33,318 bases of DNA from Oscillospiraceae bacterium. GTDB lineage: Bacteria > Bacillota_A > Clostridia > Saccharofermentanales > Saccharofermentanaceae. The position numbers were made by a program, and so were the translations under genes. Positions 7,889 to 16,243 of this stretch are shown here, piece after piece (position 1 is the first letter of the stretch; each line of letters starts with the position of its first letter). The notes under the pieces were generated by a model that saw nothing but the letters and a program-made list of their open reading frames with translations, was not told the DNA's origin and searched no databases. The stretch lies in assembly GCA_902791885.1 (NCBI GenBank), contig CADAXO010000006.1, forward strand, positions 1-33,318. Direction: 5' to 3'.

Positions 7889-10800
7889 TTAGGACGTGAG
7901 GTCCGTAAGATCGAGGTCTTTGATCTTTCTGAACAGGAACGCACAGATAACGGAACAGAAGAAGAATGTAATAAGCGCGGAATAGATAAGGCCGGTCCAC
8001 TGTATATCCCTGTCCACCCTCATCTGGTCCGATTCGACAAGTTTAATGATATGCGAAGCAATCCCTGCACCGCTTACAAGACCCAGAATAATTCCGATAA
8101 CTACACTGGCGGCGAGCTCCCTCGCAATATACTTCACGACCTGCATGAAGGTAAATCCGTTGATCCTCATTACCGTAAGTTCGCGTTTCTTCTGATTGAT
8201 GAGCATCGTAACAAGATTAAGCAGAATAAAGTACGCAAGGAGCGCCGAACCCAGGATACAGATCATTACAAGCGAATCCAAAGGATCGAACAGTTCTTCG
8301 ATCGAAGCTAACAGTTCTTCACGGCGGTAGATATCCCTGACACCGCTGACCTCCTGCAATGCAGCATCAACAGCTGCTTTGTCTCCTTCATTGACCATAG
8401 CATAAACAGCATTATGATGAGGCGGTTCGCCTGTCACAGCCTCATATGACTCTTCCGTAAGGAACATATAATAACCGATGTGGTTGCTGAATACGCCGTT
8501 GATCGTATACGGGAAAGGCTCCATATTGTCACCGAAGACATAGATAGTGTCCCCGACTCCCACATCATAGTACTCGGAAAGCTGCTGGGTAATGTAGATG
8601 CCGGTCTGATCATAGTTAAACTTTTCTCCGGTATCTGCATCGCGCATAGTGTAGTAAGCATCGATGTTATTAAGATCACCGCATATTACCTCAGCGAAGA
8701 TAGTCTTCGCACCTATTTCCGTAAGACGGTAATCATCGCTTGCCGGAAATCCCGTAATACCGTAACTTCCGAGAGCCGACATGATCTCATCTTCAGCATC
8801 TTCATTTATCTTGGTATCAAAACTGACTTTTCTGTCGAAATGCTCGTATCTGTCGTACTGATAATCCACGCAGTGTCTTGCCGACATCTGTATGGTAAAA
8901 CCGATAACAAGAAGCGTACAGCAACCCGCAACGCTTATGATGGTGGCTATTACTCTGGGCTTATCATTAAGCATGTTGTATATGAGAAGTCTTGAGTACA
9001 AAAGTCCTTTGATACCGGATTTCTTCGGCTCTTTCATTCGTACGGCAGGGGCCTTCTCCTGTAAAAGATCGAGCGCCGTCGTCTTAAGAAGGACCTGGCA
9101 CGAGAACCATATCGTAAGACCCGAGAGTACACATGCAACAATAACGGTTACCACTGTCACGGGCACATCGAAAGCGTACTCTCCCGCACCGTATATATAG
9201 TTATTGCCGTATGCAGACATGATTATCCGCTGGACCAGAGTCTCTCCGAAGAACACTCCGAGCAGACTTCCTATGAACGTTCCCGATACACCGAATCCCA
9301 AGTACTTGGTAAGTATCTCTCCGTTTTTTAATCCCAAAGACTTGGTGGTACCCACGAGTTTTCTTTGCTCATCGATTATCTTGGCAAGTGTCGCGAATAT
9401 TACCAGTGCAGCAATGATGATAAACACTACCGAGAATGTCGAATCAATATCCTTAAGGTTATGACATGTTCTCCACAGGATATTAAACGATGTATTCTTA
9501 CGCGCATCAAACACTACCCATCTGCAGATATCGAGTCTTCTCAATGCAAGCGTCGCCTCACGATATCTGGCTTCTCCGTCAAGGTATTCTTCCAGCCCTT
9601 CGTTGTATTCCTCTTCGCCTGAAGTAAGCTCAAGTCTTGCTTCTTCAAGCTGTTCTCTCCCCTCTTCAACGGCGACAAGGCCGTCTTCATAAGCCTGACG
9701 ATTGGTGTTGTACTCAGTTAATCCACGGTTATACTCATCAAGGCCCGCCTGATATTCTTCCCTTCTTAATGCGAACTCGGCGGCGCCTTCGTTATACTTT
9801 TCGAGGTTCTCGTTATATGTATCCCAGCCTGCATCGAGCTCTGCCCTTGCCGCATTGTACTGGGCCAGGCCTTCGCTGTATAAAGCAACGCCTGCATCAT
9901 ACTCGGCCCTTGACGCAGAATACTGATTAACGCCTTCAATGTACTCGTGATGGCGTGTATCCCACTCACTGCATCCTGCGGCTATCTCGGCATACGGACC
10001 TGTATATTCATCAGCAAAATCCAGAACCGTCTCAATATCCTCTTCAGGCATACCGGTACCTTCAAGGAAGCTTTCAAGATTATCGCGCAAGGACACATAA
10101 AGGCTGAAACTGATCTCATTAGTTAAAGCAAAATCGCCCGCACTGAAGTTCGGGTCATCAACATTAACCTCGGGAGTCTCGTACGTCCAATCGATACCGG
10201 AAACATAGGGACCGAAGTTATCAGTAAGATAGTCTCTGATTGCAATACGGATCTCAGACTGACCGGATATTATGCTGTCCATACCGGACTGAAGCTGAGC
10301 CCTTCCGGAATTAAGTTCCGATTCTGCCTGCTCAAGTGCGGTTCTGCCGGCGTTAAGCTGAATCTCATATTGCGATAGTTCCTCGGAAGCAGCCAGAAGT
10401 TCATTCTCCCCGCGCTCCAGTTCCAGTCTTCCGTTAAGAAGTTCCGATGCAGCCTGATCGAGCTGACTTTGTCCGGCGGCGATCTCAACCCCTGCCGCCT
10501 GAAGTCTCGTCTGCGCATCGGCAAGTTCCGTCTGCGCCGCATCAAGAGCGATCCTTCCGGCTTCAAGTCTTGCTTCATTTGCATCTAATTCAGCAACACC
10601 TGACTCATACTCATCCCAGCCCGCATCAAGTCTGTCTCTTGCATCATTAAGTCCGTCCGAAGCTTCATTAAGCTCGGCAAGTGCATCTGCTAGTTCACTT
10701 TGATATCTGGTCCTGATGCTTCCCGTTCTTAAGCCTTCCCTCTCATCAGCAAGAGCTTCGATAAGGGGAAGCTCACGGTCCATAGCATCTAAATATGCAT

Positions 10801-11470
10801 TCGAAAAATGTGAAAGCCCTTCCGTCGTAGAAAGTTTCAGAAATACATTGGTATAACAATCTTCAATAGACTCGGTATTAAACTCGGAAGGCAGAACTAT
10901 CATACTTCTGTTTCCGGGTGCATACTCTTCATAACAGGCCGTATCCGCATAATAGATCGAACCCGTGATCACAAATGTGTCGTGATACAAAAGCTCAAGC
11001 GGATCACCCAGAGTATCGGTTACGGTGACCTGATCTCCGATGTGAAGGCCCATATACTCCATAATCGTATCTTCGATACAGCACTCGCCTTCCGCCTGCG
11101 GCAGTCTTCCGTCTGTAACTATAGGGACATTGATCCTTGAAGGCATTGAAATGACCTGAATGTCATTCTCCATAGTCTCAGTGACAAGGACACCCGCAGT
11201 CTCATAAACGCCTTCGACATCAGAGACATTATCGAGAGCTCTTACAGCCTCGATATCCTCATCCGTAAAAAGCAGTGTGGAGATCAGTTCGACATCACGG
11301 AAATTAGACCTCGCATAATAGTCATCACCGTTGTTAATGATCGTATGCGAAGAATAATCCATGCTTAAGAAGATCGTAACCGCTATCATCGATATACAGA
11401 CAACAGAAAGATACGATACTTTAAGCTTCCGGATATTTCTTATTAAGTCAATGAATTGTGTCCGCTTCAC
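7889..11470 (-). CDS. FtsX-like ABC permease with long extracellular coiled coils
   Basis: 1193 aa. One N-terminal membrane helix (residues about 19-37), a MacB-like extracytoplasmic domain, two long Ala/Glu/Leu/Gly-rich coiled coils (about 247-403 and 500-641) built from repeats like ELxxGRxxLxxA and YxxGLxxY, then three FtsX helices (about 680-785). A fourth helix near 840, a second extracytoplasmic domain (865-1060) and three more FtsX helices (1067-1190) complete it. This is the duplicated-FtsX layout used by mechanotransmitting or exporting ABC systems, not importers. It follows the ATPase gene by six bases and starts at GTG. The Leu-Gly heptads resemble those of YhgE/Pip-type membrane proteins, suggesting it spans the cell wall or clamps a surface partner; the cargo is unknown. 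Confidence 0.85.
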   Translation of the reverse strand: MKRTQFIDLIRNIRKLKVSYLSVVCISMIAVTIFLSMDYSSHTIINNGDDYYARSNFRDVELISTLLFTDEDIEAVRALDNVSDVEGVYETAGVLVTETMENDIQVISMPSRINVPIVTDGRLPQAEGECCIEDTIMEYMGLHIGDQVTVTDTLGDPLELLYHDTFVITGSIYYADTACYEEYAPGNRSMIVLPSEFNTESIEDCYTNVFLKLSTTEGLSHFSNAYLDAMDRELPLIEALADEREGLRTGSIRTRYQSELADALAELNEASDGLNDARDRLDAGWDEYESGVAELDANEARLEAGRIALDAAQTELADAQTRLQAAGVEIAAGQSQLDQAASELLNGRLELERGENELLAASEELSQYEIQLNAGRTALEQAESELNSGRAQLQSGMDSIISGQSEIRIAIRDYLTDNFGPYVSGIDWTYETPEVNVDDPNFSAGDFALTNEISFSLYVSLRDNLESFLEGTGMPEEDIETVLDFADEYTGPYAEIAAGCSEWDTRHHEYIEGVNQYSASRAEYDAGVALYSEGLAQYNAARAELDAGWDTYNENLEKYNEGAAEFALRREEYQAGLDEYNRGLTEYNTNRQAYEDGLVAVEEGREQLEEARLELTSGEEEYNEGLEEYLDGEARYREATLALRRLDICRWVVFDARKNTSFNILWRTCHNLKDIDSTFSVVFIIIAALVIFATLAKIIDEQRKLVGTTKSLGLKNGEILTKYLGFGVSGTFIGSLLGVFFGETLVQRIIMSAYGNNYIYGAGEYAFDVPVTVVTVIVACVLSGLTIWFSCQVLLKTTALDLLQEKAPAVRMKEPKKSGIKGLLYSRLLIYNMLNDKPRVIATIISVAGCCTLLVIGFTIQMSARHCVDYQYDRYEHFDRKVSFDTKINEDAEDEIMSALGSYGITGFPASDDYRLTEIGAKTIFAEVICGDLNNIDAYYTMRDADTGEKFNYDQTGIYITQQLSEYYDVGVGDTIYVFGDNMEPFPYTINGVFSNHIGYYMFLTEESYEAVTGEPPHHNAVYAMVNEGDKAAVDAALQEVSGVRDIYRREELLASIEELFDPLDSLVMICILGSALLAYFILLNLVTMLINQKKRELTVMRINGFTFMQVVKYIARELAASVVIGIILGLVSGAGIASHIIKLVESDQMRVDRDIQWTGLIYSALITFFFCSVICAFLFRKIKDLDLTDLTS

Positions 11471-11476
11471 GAACTG

Positions 11477-12697
11477 TTACCAGGTAAGGTCCTGAGCATG
11501 CAAAGGATACATATTGGTCCTTATGCTTGATACCTTTCCGTCTTTTAATTCAATAACCCTGTCAGCCATCTTGGCGATCTCGCGGTTATGGGTAACCATC
11601 AGTACAGTAGTCCCCTGAGTTCTTACAACGTTCTCGATAACGGTTAAGACTTCGATACTTGTCTGATAATCAAGAGCGGCTGTAGGCTCATCGGCAAGGA
11701 TAAGCTTCGGCTTCTTTACGATAGCTCTTGCTATGGATACTCTCTGCTGCTGTCCGCCCGACATCTGACCCGGATAGTTACGAGATCTGTCGGTAAGCTT
11801 AACCTGTGCGATAGCTTCCTCCGAAGGCATCGGATCATCAACGAGCTCAGCTATGAATCTGACATTCTCGAGAGCCGTAAGGTTAGGCATCAGGTTATAA
11901 GACTGGAAAATGAATCCGATATAATCTCGTCTGTAAGCTGTCAGTTCCTTCTCGTTTAAGTGGGAACAATCCATCCCCTCTACAAAGAACTTTCCCTCGG
12001 AAAGGAAGTCCATGCCTCCGATGATATTCATAAGAGTTGACTTACCGCAGCCTGACTCACCTAAGACTACACAGAACTCATTCTTGTAAAGCTCGAGGTT
12101 TATTCCCTTCAGGACCTGAAGTTCTGAATCACCGTTCGCGAAGCTCTTCTTAACATTCTCAAGCTTAACAAGGACTTCCTTCTTATCTCCCTTATCGATA
12201 TTGATGCCGTTCTCCATAATGGTCATGGCGGCAAAGGTCGACATGTACTCACAAAGCCTTAAGTCCTCGTCATCATACATTGTGCCGTCTGTCTTATTAA
12301 GCACCATGATGCATCCGACGGACTTGCTCGTTGTATTAAGGGGAGTGCAGATAAACGTCTTGATCTTGATCCCGTACTCTTCGTTGACCGTAGCTGCAAG
12401 CACCGGATCCTTGGATGTATCGGATACCATAACGGGCTTGTTGTCGCGTGTTACGACGCCCTCCGTACCCATACCGTTCTCAACCTGCATATCCTTGATA
12501 GCGACTTCGCCTATACTGAATATCGGATGAAGTGCATTATCCTTGGGATCAAGAAGCCAGACAACTCCGGCTTCGCTGTTAAGTGTCTTTATTATGCAAT
12601 CAAGGCTCTCTGACAGCGCGATCTCGGAATTATCAGCTTTGATAAGTCCGTTCATCAACTGCCATATAGCCTTGGTAAATCTGTTGGATACCGCCAT
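11477..12697 (-). CDS. ABC transporter ATPase with N-terminal GAF domain
   Basis: 406 aa, longer than the usual 225-250 aa MacB/LolD-type ATPase. Residues about 8-165 form a GAF domain (GVVWLLDPKDN, GMGTEGVVTRDNKPVMVSDT, TPLNTTSKSVGCIMVLNK). Residues 175-400 are a complete ABC ATPase: Walker A GESGCGKS at 213-220, Q-loop FQSYN near 264, signature MSGGQ at 312-316, Walker B LILADE at 332-337 and H-loop VTHN. The partner permease follows after six bases. GAF domains bind small ligands or mediate dimerisation, so this exporter may be gated by a cytoplasmic ligand. The ligand cannot be inferred; no Cys/His pair typical of haem or bilin GAFs stands out. Confidence 0.9.
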   Translation of the reverse strand: MAVSNRFTKAIWQLMNGLIKADNSEIALSESLDCIIKTLNSEAGVVWLLDPKDNALHPIFSIGEVAIKDMQVENGMGTEGVVTRDNKPVMVSDTSKDPVLAATVNEEYGIKIKTFICTPLNTTSKSVGCIMVLNKTDGTMYDDEDLRLCEYMSTFAAMTIMENGINIDKGDKKEVLVKLENVKKSFANGDSELQVLKGINLELYKNEFCVVLGESGCGKSTLMNIIGGMDFLSEGKFFVEGMDCSHLNEKELTAYRRDYIGFIFQSYNLMPNLTALENVRFIAELVDDPMPSEEAIAQVKLTDRSRNYPGQMSGGQQQRVSIARAIVKKPKLILADEPTAALDYQTSIEVLTVIENVVRTQGTTVLMVTHNREIAKMADRVIELKDGKVSSIRTNMYPLHAQDLTW

Positions 12698-12729
12698 TAA
12701 CCCGCTCCAAATGTAAATTTCATTTTATT

Positions 12730-12758
12730 ATTATATATTAATAAGTATGATTTGTTAA
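12730..12758 (-). promoter_or_regulatory. Sigma-A promoter of the GAF-ABC exporter operon
   Basis: TTAACA (12758-12753), a 17-base spacer and TATAAT (12735-12730), 33 bases before the ATPase ATG. The region is AT-rich and lies between the start of the ATPase gene and the end of queF. Confidence 0.75.
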
Positions 12759-12760
12759 TT

Positions 12761-12770
12761 TGCCGCGGCA
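12761..12770. promoter_or_regulatory. Perfect palindrome just upstream of the exporter promoter
   Basis: TGCCGCGGCA, a perfect 10-bp palindrome two bases upstream of the -35 box in an otherwise AT-rich gap. It has no loop, so it is a poor RNA hairpin and a better candidate DNA operator. Inference only. Confidence 0.35.
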
Positions 12771-12790
12771 GGTAATGTTACAAATCGGTC

Positions 12791-13273
12791 TTAACGGTTA
12801 TCAACTCTCTCGGGATTCATGTCGTGCTCGGAAAGACGCTTCCATGCAGCCTGCTCCCAAGGAGTTCCGGGCTTACCGTAATTGCAGTAAGGATCCAGGG
12901 ACAGACCGCCTCTGGGCAGGAACCTTCCCCACACCTCGATATACTTGGGATCAAGAAGCTTGATGAGATCCTTCATGATTATGTTGACGACATCCTCATG
13001 GAAGTCACCGTGATTTCTGAAAGAAAACAGGTAAAGCTTTAATGACTTGCTCTCGACGATCTTCTGATCGGGAACATACGATATAACGATATTGGCAAAA
13101 TCGGGCTGTCCCGTTATCGGGCACAGACTCGTAAACTCGGGACAGTTTACCTTGACAAAATAATCGTTATCGGGATGCTTGTTTGAGAATGCCTCCAGAA
13201 CACCGGGGTCATATTCAAACCTGTAATCTGTCTTAGCACTCCCCAGCTTTGTAAGTCCTTCTTGTTCTCTCAC
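12791..13273 (-). CDS. queF: NADPH-dependent 7-cyano-7-deazaguanine reductase QueF
   Basis: 160 aa, the short single-domain (YkvM/B. subtilis) type of QueF, which reduces the nitrile of preQ0 to the amine preQ1 in queuosine synthesis. The catalytic cysteine is in [13 protein letters not shown], the conserved substrate-binding stretch is [23 protein letters not shown], with the acidic residue in HED, and the [10 protein letters not shown] tail is typical of the family. It starts at GTG 13273 behind AGGAGGAG, with 41 bases overlapping the end of the transporter gene in another frame. Last gene of the operon queC-transporter-queF. Confidence 0.96.
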   Translation of the reverse strand: MREQEGLTKLGSAKTDYRFEYDPGVLEAFSNKHPDNDYFVKVNCPEFTSLCPITGQPDFANIVISYVPDQKIVESKSLKLYLFSFRNHGDFHEDVVNIIMKDLIKLLDPKYIEVWGRFLPRGGLSLDPYCNYGKPGTPWEQAAWKRLSEHDMNPERVDNR

Positions 13274-13967
13274 TTAACATCTCCTCCTCATTAACAGGTT
13301 CGATTATTCTCGCCAAATACATGAAAGGCGTATCGAGAATTGCCACTACAGCCTTGAACAGATACGTCGTTACAAGAATGCTCATGAACACTCCCGTAGG
13401 GTACACGCCCCAGAAAGCAACAAAAGTAAAGATAACGGTATCCACGGCCTGGCTTACGAGGGTGCTTCCGTTATTTCGAAGCCACAGCATATTCCTGTTG
13501 TTGCCGGTCTTGTTCCAGATACCGTGGTAAAGCTGAACATCGAGGTTCTGGCTCACAAGGAAGCCAAGAAGGCTTGCGATCGTTATCCTCGGCACAAGAG
13601 AGAACACAACCTGAAGGCTTCCGTTGATGTAGTCATTTCCGTTGGGCTCGAAAAGCATGATCATCTGGGTTCCGAGCATCCACAGAACCATTATCGTGAA
13701 GCTGTAGGCTACGGCCTTGCTTGCTTCCTTCTTCCCGTACTTTTCCGACAGAATATCGGTAACAAGGAAAGTGGAAGCGTAAAGAACGTTTCCTGCCGTA
13801 GTTGATACTCCGAAGATATCGACGCACTTGCACACGGCGATATTTCCGAGAAGCGTTCCGAATATTGCGAACGCGAAAAGTCCGTTCTTGCCGAAGAACT
13901 TATAAAGGAGAAGAACACTTCCCAGATATAACAGCACTGTGGCAATAAAGATAATCTCGTTAGTCAC
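13233..13967 (-). CDS. Queuosine precursor transporter (YhhQ/VUT family)
   Basis: 244 aa from the GTG at 13967, which has GAGG six bases upstream; the reading from TTG 13985 lies in the end of queC. About six to seven membrane helices, with the family motifs [22 protein letters not shown] near residue 70 and [19 protein letters not shown] near 170. The YhhQ family imports preQ0/preQ1 or related 7-deazaguanines. Its place between queC and queF, with stop and start one base apart, supports this. The operon lacks queD and queE, so the cell may partly rely on salvage, or those genes lie elsewhere. Confidence 0.92.
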   Translation of the reverse strand: MTNEIIFIATVLLYLGSVLLLYKFFGKNGLFAFAIFGTLLGNIAVCKCVDIFGVSTTAGNVLYASTFLVTDILSEKYGKKEASKAVAYSFTIMVLWMLGTQMIMLFEPNGNDYINGSLQVVFSLVPRITIASLLGFLVSQNLDVQLYHGIWNKTGNNRNMLWLRNNGSTLVSQAVDTVIFTFVAFWGVYPTGVFMSILVTTYLFKAVVAILDTPFMYLARIIEPVNEEEMLSERTRRTYKAGEC

Positions 13968-13968
13968 T

Positions 13969-14658
13969 TTACACCTCGTATTCAACCGGATCCTTCAATC
14001 CGTTTATCTCAAAAGCTTTGATCCTGTCACGGCACGTACCGCATACTCCGCAGGCTTTATCGTGCCCCTCATAGCAGCTCCATGTAAGCTCGAAAGGAAC
14101 ATGTAATCTCATACCCTCCTTAACGACTTCAGCCTTGGGCTTATCAATAAAGGGGGCTTCTATTCTTAACGCCTTGCCGCTTCCGACGTAGATCGCATCC
14201 GCCATGGAGTTGTTAAACTCAATGCTTGTATCGGGATATGCATTACCCGCGGCATCATCGGCATGTGCACCATAGTAGATAACTTCACATCCGTGGCTTA
14301 AAGCTACTGAAGCAGCTGACGAAAGGAACAGACCGTTACGGAAAGGTACGTATGTATTGACGGGAGCCCCGTTTGTCTTAAGAAGCTGCTCCGAATACTC
14401 TTCATGAGGTATATCAACACCGGAACCTGTAAGAAGACTGCAGTTTGAATCCTTGAAGATCTCCCCCAGGTCCAATGTGATCCTTTGAACATTGTAATGG
14501 GAAGCTATCTTTTCGGAGGCTTCAAGTTCCTTATCGTGTTTTTGTCCGTAGAAAACAGACAGTGCAAGAACCTCACCGGCACCATACTTATCTACTGCAA
14601 GTCCGAGACATACTGAGCTGTCGAGGCCGCCGCTTAATAGAACAAGAGCTTTCACCAT
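13969..14658 (-). CDS. queC: 7-cyano-7-deazaguanine synthase QueC
   Basis: 229 aa from the ATG at 14658, normal for QueC, which uses ATP and ammonia to convert 7-carboxy-7-deazaguanine to preQ0. The PP-loop LLSGGLDSSVCLG is at residue 7, the substrate region FRNGLFLSSAASVAL is mid-protein, and the C-terminal zinc site has four cysteines in CYEGHDKACGVCGTCRDR. The start is set by AAGGAG at 14667-14662. A longer reading from 14688 is rejected because it begins inside the upstream terminator hairpin. First gene of the queuosine operon and the likely target of the leader described at 14673-14824. Confidence 0.96.
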   Translation of the reverse strand: MVKALVLLSGGLDSSVCLGLAVDKYGAGEVLALSVFYGQKHDKELEASEKIASHYNVQRITLDLGEIFKDSNCSLLTGSGVDIPHEEYSEQLLKTNGAPVNTYVPFRNGLFLSSAASVALSHGCEVIYYGAHADDAAGNAYPDTSIEFNNSMADAIYVGSGKALRIEAPFIDKPKAEVVKEGMRLHVPFELTWSCYEGHDKACGVCGTCRDRIKAFEINGLKDPVEYEV

Positions 14659-14672
14659 AATCTCCTTAGAAT

Positions 14673-14700
14673 AAAAAAGGCTCCGCAAAACGCGAAGCCT
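14673..14700 (-). terminator. Intrinsic terminator in the queC leader
   Basis: Stem GGCTTCGC / GCGGAGCC (14699-14692 with 14686-14679, one G-T pair, extendable by flanking A-T pairs) with a 5-base loop, followed by six T residues (14678-14673). It ends about 15 bases before the queC start, so it must be bypassed for the operon to be expressed from its own promoter. That is the arrangement of a transcription-attenuating riboswitch. It would also end readthrough from the MFS gene. Confidence 0.88.
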
Positions 14701-14790
14701 TCAAATAAACGAGATTATTCCCCGTCCCATTGAGTCCCGGTTTTGCTTAACGACAGGAAGGTACAAATGAACTGTCGGCTTCTTTGAGCG
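14701..14790 (-). ncRNA. Structured queC leader, candidate preQ1-type riboswitch aptamer
   Basis: Between the promoter start site (about 14789) and the terminator there are about 90 bases. A hairpin CGACAG (14777-14772) / CTGTCG (14756-14751) with a 15-base loop is followed by an A-rich tail TTAAGCAAAACC. This hairpin plus A-rich tail recalls class I preQ1 aptamers, in which the tail docks in the hairpin. The tail segment GCAAAAC (14746-14740) is fully complementary to GTTTTGC (14691-14685) in the terminator, so a free tail could act as antiterminator. The gene context (preQ0/preQ1 synthesis and transport) supports preQ1 sensing. I cannot match the core to a class with certainty, and the extra segment GGGACTCAATGGGACGGGG is unexplained. 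Confidence 0.5.
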
Positions 14791-14795
14791 CCATG

Positions 14796-14824
14796 ATTGT
14801 AGCAGAGCACTTCACTTACTGCAA
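14796..14824 (-). promoter_or_regulatory. Extended -10 promoter of the queuosine operon
   Basis: TTGCAG (14824-14819), a 17-base spacer and TACAAT (14801-14796) preceded by TGC, an extended -10. It lies directly after the stop of the MFS gene and upstream of the structured leader, so the operon has its own start. Confidence 0.78.
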
Positions 14825-14832
14825 GAAGTTTT

Positions 14833-16110
14833 TCACGAGTCGCTGTAGTGATACTTTCGAAGCCTGCTTCCGAACAGGATGCAGTGAAGACTTCCTGCTA
14901 TTCCGAGTATCAGCATCATCAAAGCTGCACCCGAACCTTTACCGCTGCCGAAAAGCATTGTAAGAACCGCAGAATACGCGTGTTCCGCCATAAACGGCTC
15001 ACATACGTTATCCACCATAAAGCCTCCGAGAAACAGCCCTATCGGGATCGTAAAGAATTGGAATGTATTGCGGCATGCATACACTCTTCCCTGAAGATCC
15101 ACCGGGATCGAATTTCTTAAGATAACATCAAGGTTCGCACTCATGACGGGAACAAGGATCCAGCCTATGATCTGCCCTATGCACCAAAGCACCGGCGCTC
15201 TTGAGAAGGCCAGAATAAAGTTCTCGGTACTCATCGAGATCAGCATGGTTACATATACCGCTTTTACCCTGTCCTTGGGCTTAGGCATTGCGGTTACGAG
15301 AAGACTTCCGATAACCATGGCTACGCCTGCGCAGGATGAAACTATGCCTAACATATTTGAACCGCCTTTGGGGTTCGGAATAATCAAAGCAGGAAGCGAC
15401 GCATCGTATGCCGAAGCTATGAGATTGATGCCTGCCATGAATATGATGAGCGTAAACACCATAGGTGTCTTACGAAGAAATCCCAAACCTTCTTTAGCAA
15501 GTTCCAACGTACTCTCTTTAACTTCTTTACTGCTGCCGGGAACATTGATAAAAGCCGCAAGCGCGATGAACGCCAGAGCGAAGGTCAGAAGATCGACAGT
15601 AATTACTGTACCGAGGCCGAAGAGCGCGTAAAGCGCAGATGCAATAAGAGGGTTCAGAATAGAGACAAGTGACCTCGTAAGTGAATTAAGACCGCTTATC
15701 TTCTGATATGACTCTTTGGGCACGATAAGTGTCATCGTGACTTCGGATGCAGGTTGCTGGACAGTATTCATCAGGCCCGATACGGCATTAACCGCGTAAA
15801 GGTGCCAGATCATGAGAGTATCCGTCTTATAAAGGATAAATACAGTAAGTGTGCATACCGCAGCAAGGGTATCGCATACAAGCATTGTTTTCTTTTTATC
15901 AAAACGGTCTGTCAAGGCTCCTGCGAATATACTCATAATGACGTACGGCGCATATGAGCAGATCGTGAGAGCCGCTGTACTTAATGCAGATCCCGTCTTC
16001 TCATAAAGCCAAAGTGTCAATGCAAACGCAGTAATGCTGCTGCCTAACTGTGACAGACTCTGGGTGCTCCACAGGATATAGAAATCCCGGAGCTTATTTC
16101 TGTTATTCAT
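14833..16110 (-). CDS. MFS drug-efflux-type transporter (DHA3/MefA-like)
   Basis: 425 aa, twelve predicted membrane helices. The start FYILWSTQSLSQLGSSITAFAL and the loop motif GALTDRFDKKKTMLVCD (MFS motif A) match the MFS_3/DHA3 family that includes macrolide efflux proteins. Other family features are NSLTRSLVSILNPLIA and LQGRVYACRNTFQF. Members export antibiotics or other hydrophobic compounds by proton antiport; the substrate cannot be assigned. The ATG has GAAGGAG as ribosome site, but that site can be buried in a 10-bp stem downstream of a 12-codon leader ORF, suggesting inducible translation. Confidence 0.88.
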   Translation of the reverse strand: MNNRNKLRDFYILWSTQSLSQLGSSITAFALTLWLYEKTGSALSTAALTICSYAPYVIMSIFAGALTDRFDKKKTMLVCDTLAAVCTLTVFILYKTDTLMIWHLYAVNAVSGLMNTVQQPASEVTMTLIVPKESYQKISGLNSLTRSLVSILNPLIASALYALFGLGTVITVDLLTFALAFIALAAFINVPGSSKEVKESTLELAKEGLGFLRKTPMVFTLIIFMAGINLIASAYDASLPALIIPNPKGGSNMLGIVSSCAGVAMVIGSLLVTAMPKPKDRVKAVYVTMLISMSTENFILAFSRAPVLWCIGQIIGWILVPVMSANLDVILRNSIPVDLQGRVYACRNTFQFFTIPIGLFLGGFMVDNVCEPFMAEHAYSAVLTMLFGSGKGSGAALMMLILGIAGSLHCILFGSRLRKYHYSDS

Positions 16111-16112
16111 TT

Positions 16113-16201
16113 CTTTGCTCCTTCAGATAAATATTTTTACCGAAAAGCAAAGCTTGAGGATATCTATTCCTCCATACAGTCTCCTCAGGCTCTGCATGGA
16201 G
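16113..16201 (-). promoter_or_regulatory. Translational attenuator-like leader of the MFS gene
   Basis: Three stems can form. Stem A: CTCCATGCAG (16201-16192) with CTGTATGGAG (16179-16170), ten pairs including one G-T; its 5' arm lies in the leader ORF. Stem B: GAGGA (16172-16168) with TCCTC (16160-16156), which shares bases with the 3' arm of A, so A and B exclude each other. Stem C: CTTTGCTTTT (16152-16143) with AAGGAGCAAAG (16122-16113), ten pairs allowing G-T and one unpaired base at most, burying the Shine-Dalgarno of the MFS gene. A ribosome paused in the leader ORF would break A and could reshuffle the rest. This is the layout of erm/cat-type attenuators; the exact switch path is inference. 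Confidence 0.6.
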
Positions 16202-16223
16202 CTGAAGCAATAGTACGCTTCAT
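16185..16223 (-). CDS. 12-residue leader peptide upstream of the MFS gene
   Basis: ATG at 16223 behind a strong GAAAGGAGG ribosome site encodes MKRTIASAPCRA and a TGA at 16185. It starts 20 bases after the stop of the TPM lipoprotein gene and ends 74 bases before the MFS start. The Ala/Ser/Ala run and Pro-Cys-Arg region fall where stem A begins (codons 8-11). Short ORFs with strong ribosome sites in front of efflux genes are typical of drug-induced stalling control. The peptide does not match any stalling peptide I know. Confidence 0.6.
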   Translation of the reverse strand: MKRTIASAPCRA

Positions 16224-16243
16224 AAGGCTTTTCCTCCTTTCAA

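Noticed and set aside
9637..10650. Several short plus- and minus-strand frames rich in His/Pro/Arg over the permease coiled coil
   Set aside because: Produced by the repetitive coiled-coil codons of the permease in other frames; none has a ribosome site or family pattern.
14659..14688. Extended N-terminus of queC
   Set aside because: The extra codons fall inside the terminator hairpin and its T tract; AAGGAG at 14667-14662 sets the start at 14658.
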